Shown: positions 1 through 6,299 of the stretch, one piece after another
How positions within the stretch are numbered: position 1 is the stretch's first letter
Layout: each line of letters opens with the position of its first letter
IMG/VR virus record: IMGVR_UViG_3300024356_000022
Location: 1-33,250 of that record
Direction: 5' to 3' (one strand)
From: a virus
DNA length: 33,250 bases
Notes under the pieces: generated by a model
Databases searched by the model: none
Told to the model about the DNA's origin: nothing
What the model saw: the letters and a program-made list of their open reading frames with translations, nothing else
Translations under genes and position numbers: made by a program

Positions 1-1
1 T

Positions 2-1375
2 GCTAAGGCTGCTGCTGAAACAGCACGTGCTGTTGTAGAGGCTCAAACTAAAGCTGCTGAAGAAGCGCAGCGTAAAGCTGATGAAGAAGCACAGCTACAA
101 GCTAAAATTAAGGCTGCTGTTAGCGCAGTTCAAACAGTTGACACAGGTGCAGAAAAGCTATTAGCTGAAGTTGAAAAGCGCTTAGCCGAGCAAGCTGACA
201 GCCACAAGAGCGCCCTAGAAGGTCTAGAGAGTGCACTACGTGAAAAAGCTGCTGAGCTAGAAGCTATTCAAAAGAGCCGTATGCAGTTTAGTGATGTTAA
301 GAGCAGCGACGGTGGTGCTACATACGCAGAAAAAGAAGCAGCTGTATTTATCAGCAAGATCACTAAAAAGCCTATCGAAGAAACCAAGTATGCCAAGAGC
401 CTAGTACAAAAGTACGCTAGTGGCGGTACAGCTGGTGCTGCTGGATCGGGTGGTGGAGCAGGTGGTGCAGTTCGCCTACCAGGTCAAGTTTGGGAACTAG
501 AAGTTAGCACCAACATGGAAAACGAGATTCGTCGTCAGCTAGTTGTTGCTGGTACAATCCGTCAGATCAACATGCCACAGCCTTTCATGAAGCTGCCTAT
601 CAATCCAGATGCTGGTGCAGATGCAACCTGGGTAGCAAACAGTGATTTTGGTGCTGCAGCTAGCAGTGGTACAGCTCGCACACATGCGCTCAAAGACATT
701 GAGATCAGCAGCGCTAAGCTAGCTACCAAAGAGTACATCGCCTTTGAAGAAGAGGAAGATGGTCTTATTGCCCTAGTACCTATCATCCGCGATGCAATCA
801 CACGTCGTATGGCTAAGACACTAGACAAGTCTATGCTCCTAGGTAATGACGTTGGTGCTACAACATATGCGGCTGGTATCAATGGTCTAGCATTTTATGA
901 TGGTAGCGCTACAAGCAGCCCAACAGTTGCAGTTGGTGGTACTGGAGCAACAGGATTTACATTTGCTAAATTCCAGGCTGCTCGTCGTGCATTAGGTGTT
1001 TGGGGCTTAGAGCCTAGCGAATTAATCTGCTTTGTTAGCCAAGCAGCATATTATGATCTACTAGAAGATGCTACTTTCCAAAGCACAGACAAGATTAGTG
1101 AGTCACGTAACACACTAATTACTGGTCAAGTTGGACTAATCGCCCAAACTCCAGTTGTTGTTAGTGCACAAATGACAGGTGCAGCTGCTAACGATGCACT
1201 AGCCGTTATAGTTAACCCACGCAACTTTGTTGTTGGTAATCATCGTGCAATGCGTATTGACACAGATGACGAAGTTATCAATCAGCGTCGTGTTATCGTT
1301 GCTAGTATGCGTATCGCTATGAGCCGCTTAACAAGCAATGAAGGTAGTGGTGTTGTAACAGTTCGTTACGTTTAA
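2..1375 (+). CDS. Major capsid protein, HK97 fold (5' partial)
   Basis: Forms the icosahedral head shell. The reading frame is open back to base 2, so the gene starts outside the window. The Met at 281 is internal to the frame and has no clear ribosome binding site. The first ~93 visible codons are Ala/Glu/Lys/Gln-rich coiled coil, as expected of a scaffolding delta domain that is removed on maturation in HK97-type capsids. A Gly/Ala linker (about bases 418-468) follows. The rest matches the HK97 capsid family (Phage_capsid): an N-arm and P-domain stretch with MPQPFMKLPI, an acidic EEEED segment and the long helix with RDAITRRMAK, then NPRNFVVGNHRAMRI near the C-terminus. At least 457 residues are visible. 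A gp6-like connector follows, as in HK97-type head modules. I infer cleavage of the coiled coil; the protease and portal would lie upstream. Family assignment is firm; the start is unknown. Confidence 0.9.
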   Translation, partial: AKAAAETARAVVEAQTKAAEEAQRKADEEAQLQAKIKAAVSAVQTVDTGAEKLLAEVEKRLAEQADSHKSALEGLESALREKAAELEAIQKSRMQFSDVKSSDGGATYAEKEAAVFISKITKKPIEETKYAKSLVQKYASGGTAGAAGSGGGAGGAVRLPGQVWELEVSTNMENEIRRQLVVAGTIRQINMPQPFMKLPINPDAGADATWVANSDFGAAASSGTARTHALKDIEISSAKLATKEYIAFEEEEDGLIALVPIIRDAITRRMAKTLDKSMLLGNDVGATTYAAGINGLAFYDGSATSSPTVAVGGTGATGFTFAKFQAARRALGVWGLEPSELICFVSQAAYYDLLEDATFQSTDKISESRNTLITGQVGLIAQTPVVVSAQMTGAAANDALAVIVNPRNFVVGNHRAMRIDTDDEVINQRRVIVASMRIAMSRLTSNEGSGVVTVRYV

Positions 1376-1404
1376 TTAAACTTAGGCAGGGTTCATACGA
1401 GCCC

Positions 1405-1440
1405 TGTCTCTAAAGCCTGATCTAGCAGGTTTTAGAGACA
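1405..1440 (+). other. 15-bp hairpin between capsid and connector genes
   Basis: Arms 1405-1419 and 1426-1440 pair over 15 positions, with one G-U pair, around the 6-base loop ATCTAG. No T-run follows: the 3' arm runs straight into the GGAGG ribosome binding site of the next gene. A second inverted repeat, CAGGG/CCCTG at 1387-1391 and 1402-1406, overlaps the 5' arm and would compete with it. The lack of a T-tract argues against a normal intrinsic terminator. mRNA 3'-end protection of the abundant capsid message, or damping of downstream translation, are inferences. Confidence 0.7.
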
Positions 1441-1451
1441 CAGGAGGATTT

Positions 1452-2015
1452 ATGGCTGACCTAATTACTAGAACAGATTATAAAAAATATCTTGGTATTA
1501 CTACTAATAATAGGGACGCTGAAATTGACCTGCTAATTCCAAAAATTAGCCAGCTTATTAAAACCTATTGTCGCAGAACTTTTGTTGATTATTATAACGA
1601 TTTAAAAACAGAGGTTTATAATGGTGGATTCAATAAAATCCTATTACAAGAAACCCCTGTAGTAACTATAGATAGTTTTAGCATAAGCACAGACTATGGT
1701 CAGACTTATACTGCCCTAACAGAGTTTACCGATTATGTACTAGACGGTGATATATTAGTTTCATTAAATTCATATGGTTTTCGCGAGTATTTACGTGGTT
1801 ATCAAATTGTATATTATGGTGGTTATGATACTGTACCAGAAGATTTACAATTAGCTGCATTTGATCTGCTAGAATATTATACAAAAAATAACAGCGCTGT
1901 GCATGTAAATCGTGACGTAACTCCAAACGTAACGCAAATACAGTATGTTGCTAGTACAAATTTTCCAGCACATATTAAGCGGGTATTGGATCAGTATATT
2001 GCGGATTATGCGTAA
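1452..2015 (+). CDS. gp6-like head-tail connector (adaptor)
   Basis: A 187-residue protein expected to form the ring under the portal that begins the neck. It has the gp6-like connector pattern: MADLITRTDYKKYLGI, where the first helix recognises the head vertex, then acidic and hydrophobic helices with LIKTYCRRTF. The C-terminal helix VPEDLQLAAFDLLEYYTKN is a hallmark of the family. The start is fixed by a strong GGAGG seven bases upstream. It sits directly after the capsid gene, the usual position in HK97-like modules. The stop overlaps the next start by one base (TAATG), suggesting coupled translation. Confidence 0.8.
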   Translation: MADLITRTDYKKYLGITTNNRDAEIDLLIPKISQLIKTYCRRTFVDYYNDLKTEVYNGGFNKILLQETPVVTIDSFSISTDYGQTYTALTEFTDYVLDGDILVSLNSYGFREYLRGYQIVYYGGYDTVPEDLQLAAFDLLEYYTKNNSAVHVNRDVTPNVTQIQYVASTNFPAHIKRVLDQYIADYA

Positions 2016-3595
2016 TGAGTATAGCTCAGTTTTCACCAATACTGCGAGCGCGTATAATTGACATTTATGGTGATAAGAATAATAAAGTAGACCTAGCTAG
2101 TTTTAAGAAATTAACTAGAAAAGAATTGTTTAAGGCAGTAATAGATACTAAGGATATTAGAAAGCGATTCCAAAGTAAAGATTACCATACTTCTAGTTTA
2201 ACGCTAGAAGGCATTACAGCACTAAATAGAAAATTAGTAGATAAACTAGAAGATGAAAAAACTAAAGAAATAGTTGCTAGTCTACTAAATAACGATAATT
2301 TTTTTACTACATTTGTAGGTTATATAGAACAAACAGAAACAGTTAAAGAATATGGTGCTGGAGATTTTAGAATAGAAAAAGTACCTGAAAAGAAATTACG
2401 AGATTATTTTATACAGTTTATAAGTGATAAAATACCTGGACTACCTGCTGCAACATTACAATTACTCAAAGATAATGTTGAGAGTGGTCACTTAGCTGGA
2501 ATATTCTTTTTAAAAGCTAAAGTTGCGCTTGGTATACAAGCCAAGTTTAGTCAAGAAGTTAGTGCTACATATAGAGATTTTACTATTTCTATGCCAGGTC
2601 TCGAAGATCAAACAGCTATAAATGCACTAGAAAGTGTACTAAAAGCTATTTTAGATGCGGATTTTTTAACCAGTAATTTAATTACAGAATCCCAAGTATT
2701 TATAGATGCAGTAAAAAATGTTCTTGGTGATAATCCTAGTTTAATTACGGAGTTACAGTTTCAAGAAGATAATAAAAAAGCTGGAGATTTATTACAACAA
2801 GCAGGGCGTCAATTAAATAATTTAATTAAAGCAGCTAGTGCTAGAGAGGAATCGGCCGCTGAAGCGGCAATCAGCAACTTAATAGCAACCTTAAAACCTG
2901 TAGTTCAAGAAATTTTAGCTAAAGCAGAAGAACTAAAATCTCCGCTAAGTGAGCAAGGTTTGTACGATCCAATTGTTAAAAATGCAAAATTTTTAAGCGA
3001 GCAGTTAATTAATACGCCTGGCTCAATAACTATTAAAGATGGTATAGCTAAGCAAATAGGTGAAGTAATAAAAACAGGCAAATCTACTAAAACACAGTCT
3101 GTTAAAATAAAACCAAGACCTATTAAACAAAAACATAAAGAAGTGTTAGATATTAGTCAACCTGTTAAAGAGTTTAAGCAAGCAGCAGATAAGCTAAAGC
3201 AAGCTATAAAAAAGACAAAAATGTCTGCTAATACTAGAGTTGTAGCCTCTAAAATTGCGGCTAAAGAAACTTCTTTAAAAACTTTACAAGAGTTATTATC
3301 AGCCCACCTTATCAAAACTGTAAAACAAAACATGGGTAACGGCAGTAGACGTGATGTACTAAACTTACGTAGCGGTAGATTTGCTGAAAGTGTAGTAGTA
3401 GAAAGACTAACTCAAAGTCGTGAGGGAATGATAACCGCATACTATAATTATATGCGTAATCCATATGCAACTTTTAGCGGTGGCGGCAAGCAGCAGTATC
3501 CTAGAAGCAGAGACCCTAAACTGCTAATAAGCAAAAGTATACGCCAACTAGCCACACAAGCTAAAATAACTAAGTTAAGGGCCGTATTAGTATGA
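2015..3595 (+). CDS. Large neck protein with gp10-like C-terminal domain
   Basis: 526 residues, Lys-rich and mostly helical. I do not recognise the first ~420 residues, which contain several long predicted helices and runs of Lys/Ala/Glu. The last ~100 resemble tail-completion/head-closure proteins of the HK97 gp10 type: LNLRSGRFAESVVV, then an aromatic strand with YYNYMRNPYATF, then PRSRDPKLLISKSIRQLA. That motif order (LRSGRL-like helix, strands, a Pro-containing loop and a terminal helix) and the position between connector and tail terminator support a neck role. The usual gp10-type protein is about 120-170 residues, so the N-terminal part is a large extra. It overlaps the next gene by four bases (ATGA). 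Function by context is moderately sure; the role of the extension is unknown. Confidence 0.55.
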   Translation: MSIAQFSPILRARIIDIYGDKNNKVDLASFKKLTRKELFKAVIDTKDIRKRFQSKDYHTSSLTLEGITALNRKLVDKLEDEKTKEIVASLLNNDNFFTTFVGYIEQTETVKEYGAGDFRIEKVPEKKLRDYFIQFISDKIPGLPAATLQLLKDNVESGHLAGIFFLKAKVALGIQAKFSQEVSATYRDFTISMPGLEDQTAINALESVLKAILDADFLTSNLITESQVFIDAVKNVLGDNPSLITELQFQEDNKKAGDLLQQAGRQLNNLIKAASAREESAAEAAISNLIATLKPVVQEILAKAEELKSPLSEQGLYDPIVKNAKFLSEQLINTPGSITIKDGIAKQIGEVIKTGKSTKTQSVKIKPRPIKQKHKEVLDISQPVKEFKQAADKLKQAIKKTKMSANTRVVASKIAAKETSLKTLQELLSAHLIKTVKQNMGNGSRRDVLNLRSGRFAESVVVERLTQSREGMITAYYNYMRNPYATFSGGGKQQYPRSRDPKLLISKSIRQLATQAKITKLRAVLV

Positions 3596-4032
3596 CAAAA
3601 CGAACACAAATAGTAAGCGCCCTAGCTGAAAAATTTAAGATTATAGACGGTACAGCTCCTTATATAACAGACTTAAAAAATCAAAGCTTTGCCAAACTAA
3701 AATTCTGGGATGAGATTAATGACTTTCCTGGAGTATATTTAACACCAGGAACTGAATTGCGTGAATATCATCCTGCAGATTTTGCCTGGGGCATGCTTGG
3801 AGTATGTGTAAAAGTTTACTGTAAAAGTGAGGATAGTTCTCAAGAACAACTAGAGCAACTATTAGCTGATCTAGAAACTTGCATAGATGCAAATCGTCAA
3901 TTAGTATATGATTCAACAAATGCTTATACAACAACAGAAATATTAATAGACTCAATAACTACGGACGAGGGCCTATTAGCTCCCTATGCAGTTGGCGAGA
4001 TTAACTTACAGGTCAGATACCAGATTATGTAA
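3592..4032 (+). CDS. Probable tail terminator protein
   Basis: 146 residues. Terminator proteins cap the tail tube and bind the head neck after tail polymerisation. It begins with a helix containing RTQIVSALAEKF. A strand with FPGVYLTPG follows, then a helix EQLEQLLADLETCIDAN, a typical feature of gpU/gp17-type terminators (LxxLLxDxExxI). It closes with a beta hairpin EINLQVRYQIM, which is also typical. The position between the neck gene and the tail tube gene is the canonical place. Translation is coupled to the preceding gene by an ATGA overlap. Sequence identity to known terminators is low by eye, so this rests on pattern and synteny. Confidence 0.6.
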   Translation: MTKRTQIVSALAEKFKIIDGTAPYITDLKNQSFAKLKFWDEINDFPGVYLTPGTELREYHPADFAWGMLGVCVKVYCKSEDSSQEQLEQLLADLETCIDANRQLVYDSTNAYTTTEILIDSITTDEGLLAPYAVGEINLQVRYQIM

Positions 4033-4038
4033 GCAACC

Positions 4039-4090
4039 GTATTCATAAAGCCTGGTACAGATAAACGTCTAGTCAAGGCTAGCTGAATAC
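4039..4090 (+). other. Two-part inverted repeat before the tail tube gene
   Basis: GTATTCA (4039-4045) pairs with TGAATAC (4084-4090). Inside that, AGCCT (4049-4053) pairs with AGGCT (4076-4080), the two helices separated by a 3x3 internal loop. The apical loop is about 22 bases. No T-tract follows; an AAGGGA ribosome binding site and the tube gene start lie just downstream. It is placed like the hairpins after the capsid and tube genes. Confidence 0.5.
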
Positions 4091-4110
4091 CCATAAAAAG
4101 GGATAAAAAC

Positions 4111-5358
4111 ATGAGTTTTAATTTACTTCGTAATAGTAGAGTGTTTTTTACTACTGCAGTAGGTGATACAGGTTCTGCTCTAGGAGTTATTGGTGGAGCT
4201 CTAGCAGTTGGCGGTAATGCTGTAATTAGTAATACTAATACCCGTGAAATTCAAGTATTAGACGGTTTTGGGTTTAGTCAAAATACTACGTCGGAAACAG
4301 TTACACTAAATGAAACAGGTGCTGTACCTGTACGTGGACAGCGTACTTTCAACACACAGCTAGATCCTGTTGATTTTAACATGACTACTTACATTCGTCC
4401 ATATGACGACAACACTATTCTTACAGCTGAAGAAAGTGTATTGTGGAACGCAATGTTTGCTGTTGATCCAATTGGTGGAACTAATCCAGCTTGGACAAAC
4501 GGTGATAGTACAGTTACTCCAGAAACTCCTGCCACTGTAGTAGCTACAAATAGTAACAAGCACCAGCTACAACGCTTTGGTTTAATTGTTATTATGGACA
4601 CAGCATGCTTTTTAATTGATGATTGTGTGTTAAACACAGCAACTATTGATTTCGGTATTGACGCTATTGCCAGCATTGCTTGGGCAGGACAAGCTAAAGC
4701 AATTAGACCAGTTACCGGCCCAACAGCAATTGGTAGTGGCACATTTACTGGTAGTGGCATATTTAATGCTAGTACATTTACACAAAAGATTACTACAGCT
4801 GCGTTTATTGCCAACAAGCTTAGCACCTTTACACTACAGGCAGGCCTGGGCAGTCCAGGAACACCCCCTGCTACAACTACCTATTACAACCTACCCATTA
4901 CTGGTGGTAACCTAACAATTAGCAACAACGTTAGTTACTTAACACCTGCTAACCTGGGTATTGTTAACAATCCAGTTACATATTTTGCTGGTACACGTGC
5001 AATTAGTGGTAGTGTTACAGCATATCTACGTAGTGGTAGTGCTACTGGTGCCAATAATACTAGCGACCCAAGCACTGGACGTAAACAAACTATACAATTG
5101 CTACAAGATTTGCTAGCAGGTAGCAGTACCACAGTAGATCCTAGATTTTACATGAAACTTGTAATTGGTGGTTCTACCGCTAATGATCGTGTAGAAATCG
5201 AAATGCCTGGTGTAGTGCTTACTATTCCAACAGTTGCTACTGAGCAAGTTATTAGTACAACTATTAACTTTACGGCTCAAGGTACTGATACAATTGGTGG
5301 CGTTCGCAACTTTGATCTTGAAGAAGCTAACGAAATTAACGTCAAATATTACGCATAA
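4111..5358 (+). CDS. Major tail (tube) protein
   Basis: 415 residues, rich in Thr, Asn, Gly and beta-strand pattern, expected to form the stacked rings of the tail tube. The N-terminal half carries the features I would expect of a tube protein: a strand with TREIQVLDGFGFSQ, then QLDPVDFNMTTYIRPYDD and a helix with TAEESVLWNAMF. The C-terminal half is Thr/Ser/Gly-rich beta sequence and may be an added Ig-like or second tube domain, which would explain a length well above the ~200-250 residues of simple tube proteins. The start is supported by AAGGGA upstream. It lies between the terminator and the assembly chaperone, the normal place. The assignment is mainly from synteny, composition and expected abundance. 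Confidence 0.72.
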   Translation: MSFNLLRNSRVFFTTAVGDTGSALGVIGGALAVGGNAVISNTNTREIQVLDGFGFSQNTTSETVTLNETGAVPVRGQRTFNTQLDPVDFNMTTYIRPYDDNTILTAEESVLWNAMFAVDPIGGTNPAWTNGDSTVTPETPATVVATNSNKHQLQRFGLIVIMDTACFLIDDCVLNTATIDFGIDAIASIAWAGQAKAIRPVTGPTAIGSGTFTGSGIFNASTFTQKITTAAFIANKLSTFTLQAGLGSPGTPPATTTYYNLPITGGNLTISNNVSYLTPANLGIVNNPVTYFAGTRAISGSVTAYLRSGSATGANNTSDPSTGRKQTIQLLQDLLAGSSTTVDPRFYMKLVIGGSTANDRVEIEMPGVVLTIPTVATEQVISTTINFTAQGTDTIGGVRNFDLEEANEINVKYYA

Positions 5359-5370
5359 GTTTTATCAACC

Positions 5371-5393
5371 GAGACCGGTATAATGCCGGTCTC
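5371..5393 (+). other. Perfect 8-bp hairpin after the tail tube gene
   Basis: GAGACCGG (5371-5378) and CCGGTCTC (5386-5393) form a perfect GC-rich stem with the 7-base loop TATAATG. It lies 12 bases after the tube stop and 17 bases before the chaperone start. No T-run follows, so it is not a typical intrinsic terminator. It may stabilise the tube mRNA or lower readthrough and translation of the chaperone, which is needed in far smaller amounts. The TATAAT in the loop has no matching -35 and is unlikely to be a promoter. Confidence 0.65.
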
Positions 5394-5410
5394 ACTAACC
5401 TTAAAAACAA

Positions 5411-5827
5411 ATGGCAGATCTTAGTTTAAAATCTTTATTAGTACCCTCTAAAAGTGTTGAGGTAGAATATCCTGGTATGCCAGGTTTTATTATTGATGTG
5501 GCTTTTTTAAGTCGTGAAACACTTATTAATATTCGCAAAAAAGCTACAAAAACTACGTTTAAAAATCGTCAACCTCAAGAAGAATTAAATGACGATCTTT
5601 TCCTACAACTATATGTAGAAAATGCTGTAAAAGGCTGGCGTGGTTTAAAAATTAAATACTTAGAACAATTAGCACCTGTAGAAGTTGCACATCTTGACCA
5701 AGAAGATGAGCTAAACTTTACTAGTGAAAACGCACTATATTTAATGAAAAATAGTGGTAATTTTGATAGCTTTATTAGTGAGCAGGTTACAGACCTGGGA
5801 AACTTTTCCAAGAACAGCTCCAAGTAG
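5411..5827 (+). CDS. Tail assembly chaperone, short (gpG-like) form
   Basis: 138 residues when translation stays in the zero frame. This form and its frameshifted longer version coat the tape measure protein and recruit tube subunits in lambda-like tails. Family-typical features are the N-terminal beta segment with VEVEYPGMPGFIIDVAFLS, the central VENAVKGWRGLKIKYLEQL, and LYLMKNSGNFDSFISEQ near the end. The tail ends in LGNFSKNSSK. No Shine-Dalgarno sequence is visible before the ATG (the leader is A-rich), unlike most neighbours, and the 5371-5393 hairpin lies just upstream; low initiation would suit a chaperone. It is followed by an overlapping -1 frame without its own convincing ribosome binding site. 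Confidence 0.82.
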   Translation: MADLSLKSLLVPSKSVEVEYPGMPGFIIDVAFLSRETLINIRKKATKTTFKNRQPQEELNDDLFLQLYVENAVKGWRGLKIKYLEQLAPVEVAHLDQEDELNFTSENALYLMKNSGNFDSFISEQVTDLGNFSKNSSK

Positions 5828-6198
5828 TCGAATCTCAGCTAGCCAATTATTTTGAAAATTTAATGGTTGGTGGCGTTACAAAAGAAATGTATCTTGAGAT
5901 GTGCTCTATGATGGGTTCAGAGCCTGTTGAAAGCGAAATTCCAGTTGAACTAGATGATATGCCACTAGAAGTGCAGCAAGCAATGTTAGTTTATCGTATG
6001 CTGCGTGATGAGTGGGAAGGTTTTAGTGGATCGTACCTAGGCAAAAGCTATATTGGACTAACAGAAATATTGCAGTATACAGAAATAGAGCCTAGTGATC
6101 ACAAATTAATAGTTATGCTTATTAAAACGATTGATAGCATACGAAGCCAACAAATAGCTAAATATAGAGAACAAAAGAAGCCTGCTAGCAGTAGTTAG
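5411..6198 (+). CDS. Tail assembly chaperone, frameshifted (gpGT-like) form
   Basis: Predicted product of a -1 ribosomal frameshift: zero frame 5411-5803, then -1 frame 5803-6198, giving about 262 residues. The -1 frame is open from 5782, across the slippery site, to the TAG at 6196-6198. Its encoded part begins LFQEQLQVVESQLANYF and includes LEVQQAMLVYRMLRDEWEGF and SYLGKSYIGLTEILQY, which look like the T-type domain that contacts tube subunits. The ATG at 5863 inside this frame has no ribosome binding site, so independent translation is unlikely. Location directly before the tape measure gene is the conserved place for this pair. The frameshift is inferred from sequence, not observed. Confidence 0.82.
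5797..5803 (+). promoter_or_regulatory. Slippery heptamer for -1 frameshifting, GGGAAAC
   Basis: The zero frame reads ctG GGA AAC, the X XXY YYZ arrangement; after slippage both tRNAs re-pair on GGG and AAA. It differs from the lambda site GGGAAAG only in the last base. A small hairpin, CAGGT (5783-5787) with ACCTG (5793-5797), lies immediately 5' of and touching the heptamer. I see no clear downstream pseudoknot. The zero frame stops eight codons later (5825-5827), keeping the two products close. Confidence 0.85.
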
Positions 6199-6210
6199 TA
6201 GGCTTTTTTA
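6178..6210 (+). terminator. Intrinsic terminator after the assembly chaperone
   Basis: Stem AAGCCTGCTA (6178-6187) pairs with TAGTAGGCTT (6196-6205) with one G-U pair, around an 8-base loop, and runs into T6 (6204-6209). It overlaps the last codons and stop of the chaperone frame. It would end the head/tube transcription unit just before the promoter at 6230. Confidence 0.85.
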
Positions 6211-6229
6211 TTACTAGAAATTTTTGCTA

Positions 6230-6258
6230 TTGACATTTATTTACCCTTGTGCTATAAT
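6230..6258 (+). promoter_or_regulatory. Consensus sigma70-type promoter for the tape measure/tail-tip unit
   Basis: TTGACA (6230-6235), 17-base spacer, TATAAT (6253-6258), with TG one base before the -10 (extended -10). Expected transcription start is near 6265, leaving a leader of about 35 bases to the tape measure ATG. A near-perfect tandem 10-mer (6261-6270 and 6271-6280, one mismatch) covers the start region and could be an operator. The last nine spacer bases plus the -10 are identical to those of the promoter at 20831. Confidence 0.9.
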
Positions 6259-6299
6259 TGGTGTAAATCTGTGCAAATCTTACTAAGCCTGGAGTAAAT

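Noticed and set aside
5379-5384. TATAAT as a promoter -10 before the chaperone gene
   Set aside because: It lies in a hairpin loop and has no TTGACA-like box 16-18 bases upstream.
5863-6198. Separate 111-residue gene
   Set aside because: No ribosome binding site at its ATG, and the frame extends back across the slippery heptamer, so it is the -1 part of the chaperone.
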